From Bacteroidota bacterium (GTDB lineage: Bacteria; Bacteroidota; Bacteroidia; Cytophagales; Cyclobacteriaceae), in assembly GCA_016178785.1 (NCBI GenBank), contig JACOSO010000046.1:1-64000 (forward strand): DNA of 64,000 bases, read 5' to 3'. The position numbers were made by a program, and so were the translations under genes. Position 1 is the stretch's first letter; each line of letters starts with the position of its first letter. Below are positions 33,699 through 41,723 of this stretch, piece after piece. The notes under the pieces are model-generated. The model saw only the letters and a program-made list of their open reading frames with translations. It was not told the origin of the DNA and made no database searches.

Positions 33699-34961
33699 TT
33701 ATTCGTCTATGCGTGACTTGCCATTATTGAAAACAGCAATTGCCTTTCCTTTTATTTTTTTGTTGAGCCACGGTGAGTTCTTCGATTTAGAAAAATTATT
33801 TCCTGAATTGAATTCCCATTCACAGTTGGGATCAAAAAGTGTGAGGTTTGCTTTTTCGTCAATATCGATCTTTGGGATTTCAATAGAGAGAAGGTGGCGA
33901 GGTGCCTCAGAAACTTTCAGAATCAATTCTTCCAGTTTTATTTCATCGCTTAATGAAGTCAACTGTGAAGCGAGAGTTTGCAAATTGATCATTCCAAAAT
34001 CAGCCTGATCAAATTCCAAAAACTTACTTTCATCATCAACAGGCAGATGTCCGCTGCAAATCGCATCGATGGTCCCATCTTCTAATCCCTTGAGCAAGGC
34101 ATCTGCATCGCTCTTTTCACGAAGCGGGGGATTGGTTTTGTAATTCGTATCAAAATTTTCCAATTCGGTATCGAGCAGCAATGCTTGAAAACCTGTGATA
34201 TCACAGCTTATGTTCAGTCCTTTTTTCTTTGCCGCACGAATCAAGTTCACACTTTTGGCCGATGAGATTCTTGCAAAGTGCAAACGGCCTCCCGCATATT
34301 CCAGTAATTTTAAATTGCGGCTTACTGCAATCTCTTCGGCTATGCGCGGCATTCCTTTCAACCCGAGTGTCACACTTTGTGGCCCTTCATGCATCTGACC
34401 AAATAAGTCAAGCCAAATATCTTCAGGATGATCGATTAACAGGCCATTGAACTTCTGCAAGTATTGAAGTGACTTCAGAAAAATATCAGTATGCCAAAGT
34501 GATTTTAATCCATCAGTGAATGCTACTGCCCCCGCACTATGAAGATCGATCATGTCAGTGAGTTCTTCGCCCTTGCAATTTTTGGTGACTGCAGCCAGCG
34601 AATGAATTTGAACTAAGCGACTGTCATTAGACTGGGTGATATAGCTTATTTCGTTTTTTGTCTGGGCAGTTGGATTGGTGTTTGGAAGAATGGCTACTTC
34701 TGTAAAGCCACCCATCGAGGCGGCTTTGGTTAAAGACGAAAGACTTTCTCGATGCTCTAAGCCGGGGTCTCCTACAAATGTGCCAAGGTCAAACCAGCCT
34801 GCACTTAAGATCATCCCATCACTATCAATGATTTTGTCGGCTTGAAAATTTTTGTCACCAATTTCGGCAATACGCCCATTCACGATGAGCACATTTTTTT
34901 TCTTCAAATGAAAAGGTGAGGAGGTATTGACAATGCGGGGGGATTGGAGGAGTATTCTCAT
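33699..34961 (-). CDS. Dihydroorotase homologue lacking metal ligands (PyrX-like)
   Basis: A 420-residue protein with full dihydroorotase architecture: N-terminal small domain, SAGWFDLGTFVGDPGLEHRE near 53-72, ILPNTNPTAQT near 90-100, NYKTNPPLRE near 275 and ICSGHLP near 305. In active enzymes the first block reads DxHVHxREPG; here the HxH pair is replaced by GTF. HVST is ISS-like (HFARISS) and the catalytic TDHAPH is SGHLPV. At least three metal or catalytic positions are lost. Such inactive homologues can serve as structural partners of aspartate carbamoyltransferase. A Uma2 gene follows. Confidence 0.88.
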   Translation of the reverse strand: MRILLQSPRIVNTSSPFHLKKKNVLIVNGRIAEIGDKNFQADKIIDSDGMILSAGWFDLGTFVGDPGLEHRESLSSLTKAASMGGFTEVAILPNTNPTAQTKNEISYITQSNDSRLVQIHSLAAVTKNCKGEELTDMIDLHSAGAVAFTDGLKSLWHTDIFLKSLQYLQKFNGLLIDHPEDIWLDLFGQMHEGPQSVTLGLKGMPRIAEEIAVSRNLKLLEYAGGRLHFARISSAKSVNLIRAAKKKGLNISCDITGFQALLLDTELENFDTNYKTNPPLREKSDADALLKGLEDGTIDAICSGHLPVDDESKFLEFDQADFGMINLQTLASQLTSLSDEIKLEELILKVSEAPRHLLSIEIPKIDIDEKANLTLFDPNCEWEFNSGNNFSKSKNSPWLNKKIKGKAIAVFNNGKSRIDE

Positions 34962-35021
34962 TCAGAGCCGAAATTTCTCATTTATTTTCATATGTTAATA
35001 ATTTTTTTTCAAGGCGCCATA

Positions 35022-35079
35022 CGAAATGGCCAGGTCGATTATTATTTCATTGGGCGGAATCGTTTAAATGGCCATTTCG
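35022..35079. repeat. Ten-base perfect inverted repeat behind the BatA gene
   Basis: CGAAATGGCC (35022-35031) and GGCCATTTCG (35070-35079) match perfectly across a 38-base loop. The right arm touches the stop codon of the BatA-domain gene. There is no T-run in either direction, so it is not a standard terminator. Confidence 0.55.
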
Positions 35080-35080
35080 A

Positions 35081-37045
35081 TCATTTCAAAAATCTTAGCA
35101 AAAGAACTTCAACCAGTAAAAACAATAATGCCAGCATTATGGCATATTTCCACAAAGGCTTGCCCAAATACTTTTCTTTTACTTCGCTGGTAAACGCATC
35201 GGCACTTGTTCCTTTGAAAACGGAGATGGAGGGCTTGTTCCCCAGAATGTGTGTTGCTTCTTCTGCTTTCAGTTGTTCGAGTAAAGACTCGTGTTTGTCA
35301 AGATCAAATGCGAGAAGCCCGAGTGTGTCTCTGTGGTTTATGACATAATAGAATCCCGAAGTCAACGCATGCTTGGGGAGCTCGAGTTGCAATTTTCCGT
35401 TCATATTTCTTTGAGTGGGGATTAACTCCTGGCCTCCCACCAATTTCACCGGCTCTTCGCCAACGATGCTATCAGCCTCAATTGTGATCGAACTTGTGGA
35501 TGAAGAGTAATACAACGGTTGTTCTGATCTTTTACCTGATGCCGCAATGCGATACATTACAGGAACAAATAGTGCGTGATTGAAGAGATCAGTAAATTTT
35601 TTGTCAAGAGGCGAAGCAAGTAAAAAGCTTTTTCCAAACTGCGAGAGAAAAGGCTGACCATTTTTGAATTGGAGAATGGCTGATCGGTCAGCGCCCCAAC
35701 TGATCAATTGAGTTGCCCTTGGCATTGCTATTGCATTATTTTTTTCTTCAAACACATTTGCAAAAAATGGATTTCGAAAGTCAGGCTTATTCAAATCGTT
35801 AAGTTCAGTGGTGGGCGCTTTTGTAAGAAGGGGCGCAACTAATTTCTGGTACGAAATCAAATCAGGCTGAGTGCCGGGTATGATAAATAGTGTCCCAAAT
35901 TTTTCCTTGTATGAATTGATAGCATCAGCAAGGGTCGCATCCAATTTATCGATTCCGTTGACAACGATGAGATCAGCTGAGGCAAGCCCACTGTAATCGA
36001 GGTTTGATGAGGTGAAACTTTTAAAGAAAAAAATATCCTTGTTGCCAAAGACTTTTTCGATGTAGGAGGGTGGGCCGCCTTGTTTTATTTCGATTACTTT
36101 CAAACGGGAGGCGAAATTGAGTGCGAAGAAAAATTCATTATCAAAACTAATTGGGAAATCGCTGAATGTGATCAGACCTTTATTAAGCCCCTTGCCGGTT
36201 GCAATATCGAACGGAACTTCGGCAAAACTATTCGGCTCAATATTCACAGATGTTGCGCCAGATTGAATACCATTGATTGAAAGTTTAATCACAAGGCCTT
36301 CAACATTTTTTTTACTGCTGTTTCGCAGAATTACTTTCAGCGTATTTTTTTCTCCGCCAATAGCGAAAGGATTGTCCAAATATACTGAGTCAACAAACAC
36401 ATTAGCATGATCTTCCAATTTCAGCGGCACAAGGCTCACTTGCCATGTCGAATCAATTGAGGCAGTTCCAAAAGTTGATTTTTGAAAATCAGAAAGCCAA
36501 AATAGCGTCACGTTCTTTTCTTTGACTCGCCCTATAATCTCGGATGCTGACCGGCTGATCGCAGATAAGCGAGCCTGCGAGAGCAAATCAGAGACCTCAG
36601 CCTTTGTTTTGAATGAATTAGAAAACGGGGCGAAATCATTTGTGATCAACTGATAGCGCGCTTCCGCTGGAAATAAATCTAAAATTCCCTGAGCCATGCG
36701 GATCGCTTCGTCAAGGGCCCGCGTTTTTTCTCTTACGGGCGTTGACATACTGAAAGAATTATCGAGGTAAATTACGATACTCTGTTGATCTGCTAATTGC
36801 TCTTTGGCAGGAAGAAACGGTTGAGCAAATGCGAATACCAAAAAGAAAAGGAACAGCAGTCTTGAAGCAAGAACCAGATATTGTTTAAGCCTTCGCTTTT
36901 GTGTGGTTTCTTCTTTTACTTGTTTTAAAAATCGGGTATTCGAGAAATAGATGCGTGTTGTCTTCCGAAAATTGAAAAGATGAATGATAACAGGAATAGT
37001 GAGTGCGAACAAGGCCCACAGAAAGGAAGGATAACTAAAACTCAT
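35081..37045 (-). CDS. BatA-domain von Willebrand-type membrane protein
   Basis: A 654-residue protein. The BatA N-terminus (1-75) has two membrane segments, SFLWALFALTIPVIIHLF and LASRLLFLFFLVFAFAQPF. A von Willebrand factor A-like domain follows with the MIDAS start DNSFSMS near 92-98. A long extracytoplasmic middle region and a last membrane segment near the C-terminus (WKYAIMLALLFLLVEVLLLRF) complete it. Relatives sit in Bat (Bacteroides aerotolerance) clusters; here no MoxR ATPase or other bat gene is adjacent. It is upstream of the dihydroorotase-like gene on the same strand. Confidence 0.9.
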   Translation of the reverse strand: MSFSYPSFLWALFALTIPVIIHLFNFRKTTRIYFSNTRFLKQVKEETTQKRRLKQYLVLASRLLFLFFLVFAFAQPFLPAKEQLADQQSIVIYLDNSFSMSTPVREKTRALDEAIRMAQGILDLFPAEARYQLITNDFAPFSNSFKTKAEVSDLLSQARLSAISRSASEIIGRVKEKNVTLFWLSDFQKSTFGTASIDSTWQVSLVPLKLEDHANVFVDSVYLDNPFAIGGEKNTLKVILRNSSKKNVEGLVIKLSINGIQSGATSVNIEPNSFAEVPFDIATGKGLNKGLITFSDFPISFDNEFFFALNFASRLKVIEIKQGGPPSYIEKVFGNKDIFFFKSFTSSNLDYSGLASADLIVVNGIDKLDATLADAINSYKEKFGTLFIIPGTQPDLISYQKLVAPLLTKAPTTELNDLNKPDFRNPFFANVFEEKNNAIAMPRATQLISWGADRSAILQFKNGQPFLSQFGKSFLLASPLDKKFTDLFNHALFVPVMYRIAASGKRSEQPLYYSSSTSSITIEADSIVGEEPVKLVGGQELIPTQRNMNGKLQLELPKHALTSGFYYVINHRDTLGLLAFDLDKHESLLEQLKAEEATHILGNKPSISVFKGTSADAFTSEVKEKYLGKPLWKYAIMLALLFLLVEVLLLRFLK

Positions 37046-37176
37046 CGCGGTAAGTTACAACACTCCGTTTTATAATTGAATGCTATTGATCTTGATGGTA
37101 TAATTTTTTTAATATAAAAATCTTGTGCCTTAACTTGCGGTATGCATGAAGCCTTGACAAATACCCTTCGGAAATT

Positions 37177-38286
37177 TTAAAAACTCTCAGCGAAGCCGAG
37201 GTAAAAATAACCGTGCTGACGAGGATCGCCCATCGCATAATCAAGGCGCAAATTCAGGCGCTCTCTTTTATTGATGTTGAAACGGAGGCCTGTTCCATAA
37301 GAATAGTGCATTCCGTTAAAATTAGCTTCATCAGGGTTATATACTTTTCCGAGGCCTGCAAATGCAACAATGCCAATCCGTTTGTATAATGGCAAACGGT
37401 ATTCCGCCTGAAAAGCAGTAAGGTAGTTATCTCGGTAGCGGCCGCGATAGTATCCGCGCATGATTCGGGGGCCTCCCAATTCGGCTAGCTCTTTAAATGG
37501 TGCATCGCCCCGGATAAAATTTCCAAATATCTGCAGTGCAAGGATATGTCGCTTCGATGGTTTCACATTAAAATACTTTCTGAAGTCTATAAGCAGGCGA
37601 TGATAGTTCACTGTGCTGCCCAATGAATTCGAATAAGTTGAGTACCTCAAGTCCCAATAAAAGCCTTTGCTCGGGTTCACCACATTGTCGCGCTTGTCCC
37701 AGGTAAGCGCTGGTCCCAGACCGATGGATGAAGATCCGGTTCTGCCAGTGATAGGCACGGTATCCAATAACCCATTTTCTTTGGTATGTAAATTATAGAA
37801 CTGAATGGCACGCGTTTCCAAGCCTACGAAGAGCCGTTCTTTCTTGAAAATTTTTCTACCGACACGGTTCTCCCAACCCAGCACATCGTAGTAAAATAAC
37901 TGCCGATTGCCGGAAGGCGTCTGGTTACCACGACCGAAATAAAAATCGCGAAAACCGATCAGCTCCTCACCGAATCCCTCAAACAGATATCTTTCGCCCT
38001 TAGTGAAAATAGTATAACGAGGAATGATAATGAGTTGCTGTCTGCTGGTATAAAGCAACACCAACTCGGCATTCGATGTACGGGTTTCATGCAGCGAGTC
38101 GATATTTTTCCATAGTCTAACCCCAAGGGCGCCTACACCCATGTGTGTTTCTGGAGTATAAACCAAAATCGGGAGAATAATATTCCGCACATTCTTGGAT
38201 GTGTCAGACCACAACCTGAATTTTTTCTGCGCCCTAACCAATAAAGTTGACCCCGCCAACAGGGCAATGAGTATGATTTTTTTCAA
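37177..38286 (-). CDS. Omp85/BamA-type outer-membrane barrel (surface-antigen domain only)
   Basis: A 369-residue protein with a signal peptide (1-19, LLVRAQ) and the C-terminal surface-antigen barrel of the BamA/TamA superfamily. Motifs include LGPALTWDKRDN near 205-216 followed by GFYWDLRYS, and LAELGGPRIMRGYYRGRYRDN near 270-290. The chain ends in phenylalanine, as usual for outer-membrane barrels. No POTRA domains precede the barrel. Such short forms are common in Bacteroidota; function unknown, possibly lipid or protein passage. Confidence 0.88.
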   Translation of the reverse strand: MKKIILIALLAGSTLLVRAQKKFRLWSDTSKNVRNIILPILVYTPETHMGVGALGVRLWKNIDSLHETRTSNAELVLLYTSRQQLIIIPRYTIFTKGERYLFEGFGEELIGFRDFYFGRGNQTPSGNRQLFYYDVLGWENRVGRKIFKKERLFVGLETRAIQFYNLHTKENGLLDTVPITGRTGSSSIGLGPALTWDKRDNVVNPSKGFYWDLRYSTYSNSLGSTVNYHRLLIDFRKYFNVKPSKRHILALQIFGNFIRGDAPFKELAELGGPRIMRGYYRGRYRDNYLTAFQAEYRLPLYKRIGIVAFAGLGKVYNPDEANFNGMHYSYGTGLRFNINKRERLNLRLDYAMGDPRQHGYFYLGFAESF

Positions 38287-38346
38287 GTTCTGCCCTCTTT
38301 CAAGCTGGCAAATTATCTAAAGAAATTGGAATCTTAAGCTTTGATT

Positions 38347-39054
38347 TCAAAAGATTTTGCCTGTTGCGCCAATGATGCGCCAGTGCTTGTTTTGGAGGAA
38401 CAATATCACTTCACCATTCTTGATGCCCCTTGGAAAATTCATTTCAAAACTACCTTCTTTTTGGGCGGGCAAAGTTGTGAAAAGCCGAACTACATTTCGG
38501 TGGATGAGCTTTCTTCCTGAGTTTTCACCTCGCGTCACTTCATTGCCTGCATTTTTCTCTACTATTGCGAGATTGATCGTTTCGTCAGTTGGGTTTTTAT
38601 CGAGGGAATAGGAAACCAAAATTTTTCCATCAAGCTTTTTAATTTCTTTCAACGAAATTTGAAACTGCATTTTTTCTCGTAGCGCCTTGTCGACTTCATT
38701 ACTGCCTGTTCTCTTGTCGGATCCTACAAATTCAGTTTCGCCATTCACAATCATTTGAGGTGTGTAAATGCTTTCTAAGCTTTTAATAGACGCGTATTTT
38801 TTTTGGCGCTCTGTAAATTCTGCACTGCTGTAGGGATCTTTCCACCCGATGTAATTCCAATAGCCAACATGAAAGGAGAGACCATAGACCTTTTGCCCGG
38901 TCGTTTCGGCCTTCTCAATTATTTCTACAAGATTTTTATCAGCGGCAGGACAGCTCGAACACCCTTGTGAAGTAAACAACTCGATTACAACAGGATTTTG
39001 CGCGTCCACAAACTTCACTATACCAAAGAAAAAAAGAACTGAAAGAAGTTTCAT
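38347..39054 (-). CDS. DUF1223 secreted thioredoxin-fold protein
   Basis: A 235-residue protein with a signal peptide (1-18) and the DUF1223 start VVIELFTSQGCSSCPAADK (about 22-40), where CSSC is a thioredoxin-like CxxC pair. LSFHVGYWNYIGWKDPYSS follows near 60-78. The family is periplasmic and uncharacterised; a redox role is inferred from the CxxC. On the minus strand TAGATTTG (39066-39059) ends four bases before the ATG, a possible -7 box for a leaderless message, though no -33 element is visible. Confidence 0.88.
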   Translation of the reverse strand: MKLLSVLFFFGIVKFVDAQNPVVIELFTSQGCSSCPAADKNLVEIIEKAETTGQKVYGLSFHVGYWNYIGWKDPYSSAEFTERQKKYASIKSLESIYTPQMIVNGETEFVGSDKRTGSNEVDKALREKMQFQISLKEIKKLDGKILVSYSLDKNPTDETINLAIVEKNAGNEVTRGENSGRKLIHRNVVRLFTTLPAQKEGSFEMNFPRGIKNGEVILFLQNKHWRIIGATGKIF

Positions 39055-39113
39055 AAGTCAAATCTAAAACTTCTTCAACTCTTCTTTTGTCTCTTATATG
39101 ACTAACCTTTTAA

Positions 39114-39548
39114 TCATGCCTCCAGATGTTTTTTCAAGGAAGTGTGAATAATATAATTCCAACCTTCTGAAAAATTTTCTCTGGCAAAATCCGGATTGCT
39201 TATTGGGAAGGTTTCTAACCCTTCATGCATAAGCTTCAGTCGTGTCTCTTTGCCTTGACTGATCAACTCAAAGGTCACGAAAGATATTCCCTCGTATCCA
39301 TCATAACGCCAGCTATATTTAAGTTTTTTCAAGGGGACAACTTCGATCACTTTACATAGATGTAAATAAATGCGATCATCTTTTCCTCCTTCAAACTGAA
39401 ATTCAAATCCGACTTCCGGTTTGAAGGCAGCAAGATCAAAATACCATTGCTTCATTTGATCCTTGTCTGTAATAGCTTTCCAGACTTTTTCAACCGATGT
39501 ATTGAAAACTCGTTCAACCACCAGTACTTCTGTTGCAACAGTGCTCAT
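39114..39548 (-). CDS. SRPBCC/AHSA1-domain protein
   Basis: A 144-residue single-domain protein of the START/Bet v1 fold. It begins VLVVERVFNTSVEKVWKAIT and has DQMKQWYF (about 31-38), the usual AHSA1 pattern. It is the last gene of the ArsR-SRPBCC-RibD-SRPBCC operon, 21 bases after the RibD-like gene. The ligand in the hydrophobic cavity is unknown. Expression should be controlled by the ArsR repressor at the operon head. Confidence 0.88.
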   Translation of the reverse strand: MSTVATEVLVVERVFNTSVEKVWKAITDKDQMKQWYFDLAAFKPEVGFEFQFEGGKDDRIYLHLCKVIEVVPLKKLKYSWRYDGYEGISFVTFELISQGKETRLKLMHEGLETFPISNPDFARENFSEGWNYIIHTSLKKHLEA

Positions 39549-39569
39549 AAGTGTGTTTTTTAAATTGTT

Positions 39570-40130
39570 TTATACCCTCGAGTAATGGAGACAAACAACA
39601 CCCGAATCGGTGGTTTTACTTGTCAATAATTTTAATTTGATTCTTTTGTTTTTAAACATCGGAATGCCTTGACCGAGCACGATCGGATTTACGAAAACCC
39701 AGAATTCGTCAATGAGATTTTCCGCCATAAGGGAATGGCCTGCAGACGGGCTTCCGAAAATGATGATCTCGCTACCAATCGAGTCCTTCAGTTGGTTGAT
39801 TTCTTTCACCAGATTTTCACTGACGACTTTTGTGTTTTTCAATTTTGAACCATTAAGTGTTTTTGACAGGACCACTTTCTCCACTTTGTTGTACCAGGCT
39901 GAATGCTCGATGTCGTGCTTTGTCGCATTGGGTTGATCAGCAGCGGTTGGCCAGTAGCCTTCCATCATTTCGTAAGTCACGCGTCCGTACAATGCAAGAT
40001 CAGCCTCGTTGATACGGTTGCTGGCGTAATCAAAAAGTTCTTCGTCCACGTGTATCCAATCCATTTCTCCCTTTCGCCCTGCCACAAAACCATCCAGTGA
40101 TGTGTGCATGAATAAAACTAGTTTTCTCAT
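39570..40130 (-). CDS. Dihydrofolate-reductase-like protein (RibD C-terminal domain)
   Basis: A 186-residue protein with the RibD_C/DHFR fold: N-terminal RKLVLFMHTSLDGFVAG, YGRVTYEMMEGYWP near 47-60 and IIIFGSPSAGHSLM near 120-133, the nucleotide-binding loop. Members such as YwjB and YyaP are NADPH-binding reductases of unknown substrate. It lies between two SRPBCC genes in an ArsR-controlled operon (12 and 21 base gaps). Not the true folA. Confidence 0.88.
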   Translation of the reverse strand: MRKLVLFMHTSLDGFVAGRKGEMDWIHVDEELFDYASNRINEADLALYGRVTYEMMEGYWPTAADQPNATKHDIEHSAWYNKVEKVVLSKTLNGSKLKNTKVVSENLVKEINQLKDSIGSEIIIFGSPSAGHSLMAENLIDEFWVFVNPIVLGQGIPMFKNKRIKLKLLTSKTTDSGVVCLHYSRV

Positions 40131-40142
40131 AACTGTTTTTTT

Positions 40143-40619
40143 TTAAACGGACATTGTTTTTAAATATTCTTCAAGACGGTTCATGGTCTGGCGGTTGCCT
40201 TCAATCGCACCATATTTTTCCACTACCAGATCACGCGCCTCTTTCGTCTGGAACACCATTTGCATTTTGATCTCCGTTTTCGTGGATTCAAGTGCTGTAA
40301 AATTTACCGTGACTTTAAACTGCCCCGGGTCATTTGGGTCATCCGATCCGTGATCGAACTTCAATAACTCTGGCTTCACCACTTCCGTGAAAATAATTTT
40401 ATTTGGATAGTTGGTGCCGTCAGGGCCGTGCATGATGAAATCCCACGCACCACCCACCTTTACTTCCATTTTGTGAATGGTGTTGGTAAATCCGTTTGGT
40501 CCCCACCATTGGGCTACGTGTTTTGGTTCAGTCCATGCCAACCATACTAAATTTCTTGGAGCGTTGAAGACACGCGTAATCGCAATTTCTCGATCAGTAG
40601 TTTTACTTTTTCTTTCCAT
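40143..40619 (-). CDS. SRPBCC/AHSA1-domain protein
   Basis: A 158-residue Bet v1-like protein, opening EIAITRVFNAPRNLVWLAWT and containing EPKHVAQWWGPNGFTN (about 31-46), a strong AHSA1/activator-of-Hsp90 C-terminal-like signature. GAWDFIMHGPDGTNYPN follows. Its start overlaps the end of the ArsR gene by 17 bases, so the two are translationally coupled. This pairing of ArsR repressor with SRPBCC protein is widespread; the physiological ligand is not known. Confidence 0.9.
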   Translation of the reverse strand: MERKSKTTDREIAITRVFNAPRNLVWLAWTEPKHVAQWWGPNGFTNTIHKMEVKVGGAWDFIMHGPDGTNYPNKIIFTEVVKPELLKFDHGSDDPNDPGQFKVTVNFTALESTKTEIKMQMVFQTKEARDLVVEKYGAIEGNRQTMNRLEEYLKTMSV

Positions 40620-40959
40620 GCTTTTTCGGTTTTGTTTTGTTTTTTTCTTTCGCTTGCAGTTGATTCAAGTAATTTTCCAGCGCATCGAGCTTCTTATTCC
40701 AAAACTGGCGGTACTGCTCAATCCAATCTGACACTTCAATCAGCTTTTGCAGCTTTGCCTCGCAATGGCGTTCGCGTCCTTGCTGGCTGATTATGATCAA
40801 TCCGCATTCAACCAATATTTTAATGTGTTTAGAGATAGCAGGCCTGCTCACATCAAAATTTTCTGCTATTGCATTTAAATTCAGCTGTTTGTGTGCCAGC
40901 ATGTTGATGATTTCCCTGCGAGTGGGGTCGGCTATGGCCTGAAATACATCTCGTCTCAT
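40603..40959 (-). CDS. ArsR/SdpR-family transcriptional repressor
   Basis: A 118-residue winged-helix protein. FQAIADPTRREIINML (about 6-21) and the recognition helix VSRPAISKHIKILVECGLI (about 37-55) are classical ArsR. No metal-binding ELCVCDL motif is present, so it belongs to the metal-independent branch linked to SRPBCC proteins. The C-terminus is a lysine-rich tail. It heads the operon and should bind the two GTAACC palindromes in its own promoter. Confidence 0.93.
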   Translation of the reverse strand: MRRDVFQAIADPTRREIINMLAHKQLNLNAIAENFDVSRPAISKHIKILVECGLIIISQQGRERHCEAKLQKLIEVSDWIEQYRQFWNKKLDALENYLNQLQAKEKNKTKPKKHGKKK

Positions 40960-40974
40960 GTTTCTTTTTATTAA

Positions 40975-41022
40975 GTAACCAATCGGTTACAAATATAAAA
41001 TGAAACCTTTCGGTTACGCAAA
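40975..41022 (-). promoter_or_regulatory. Promoter with twin operators of the ArsR-SRPBCC operon
   Basis: Minus strand: TTTG (41022-41019), 21 bases, TATATTTG (40997-40990), a full Bacteroidota promoter. Operator 1, GTAACCAATCGGTTAC (40975-40990), is a perfect palindrome with a four-base centre and covers the expected transcription start. Operator 2, GAAACCTTTCGGTTAC (41002-41017), has one mismatch and lies between the promoter boxes. Centres are 27 bases apart. Autorepression by the ArsR protein is the natural reading. Confidence 0.82.
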
Positions 41023-41062
41023 TAATTCTTAAAATTTTTCTTGGAGTGGTTTTAAATAAAGG

Positions 41063-41614
41063 CTAACGGGCTGAAACGCTGTTGAACTTGGCTTCAGATG
41101 ACGTGGTGAGATGCTGGATTAGCTTGGGAAGGCAGATTTTTAACCACACGGTGTATTTTTCGGGGGAGGCAGAAAGGTCTTTCTCAAGTGAGGGCAAGTC
41201 AACGTATTTCCAATGACTTACTTCTGAAAGATTTGGCTTTGGTAGATTATCGCTCACACCATAATATACATGATCAAACTCATGCTCGGTCAATCCATTT
41301 TCAAATTTTGATTTGTAAACGAAGCTGAAGATGAATTGTGTTTTGCAAGTAAACCCCATTTCTTCTTCCAGGCGCCTCTCTACGGCATCCTTTAGGTCTT
41401 CGCCAAATCTCGGATGACTGCAACACGTATTTGTCCACAACCCTGCCGAATGATACTTCCCTTCAGCACGCTGCTGCAACAACAGCTCACCCTTCGAATT
41501 GAAAATAAAAACAGAAAAAGCGCGATGAAGCAACCCCAGCTGATGCACCTGGTCTTTTTCTAATTTGCCCCAGGGCTTGTCGTGTTCGTCAACAAGGATC
41601 AGAAACTCATTCAT
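41063..41614 (-). CDS. idi: Isopentenyl-diphosphate delta-isomerase (type I, Nudix)
   Basis: Interconverts isopentenyl and dimethylallyl diphosphate. The Nudix-like helix DAVERRLEEEMGF follows the catalytic TNTCCSHPR (about 62-70), which holds the active-site cysteine and a metal histidine; TEHEFDHVYYG near 108-118 supplies the catalytic glutamate. I start at MNEFLILVDEHDKPWG because residues upstream (11 codons to 41647) are not family-like. About 183 residues, normal for the type I enzyme. It is flanked by divergent membrane-protein and ArsR-operon genes. Confidence 0.94.
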   Translation of the reverse strand: MNEFLILVDEHDKPWGKLEKDQVHQLGLLHRAFSVFIFNSKGELLLQQRAEGKYHSAGLWTNTCCSHPRFGEDLKDAVERRLEEEMGFTCKTQFIFSFVYKSKFENGLTEHEFDHVYYGVSDNLPKPNLSEVSHWKYVDLPSLEKDLSASPEKYTVWLKICLPKLIQHLTTSSEAKFNSVSAR

Positions 41615-41702
41615 CAGGCATCTTTTTCGAAAGGTATTTAAAAACATTTGTTCGCTGAAATTATCACGACAAAGAGGGTATAGGTTAAAAACCTTCGCGA
41701 AT

Positions 41703-41710
41703 TAGCTTTG
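41703..41710 (+). promoter_or_regulatory. -7 promoter box before the DoxX-like gene
   Basis: TAGCTTTG matches TAnnTTTG and ends 13 bases before the ATG at 41724. No convincing TTG lies 18-21 bases upstream, so this is a half-supported promoter. Confidence 0.45.
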
Positions 41711-41723
41711 ACATTTCATCCTT

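Noticed and set aside
39076..39078. -33 element for the DUF1223 gene
   Set aside because: The nearest minus-strand TTG is only nine bases from the -7 box, far short of the usual 18-21.
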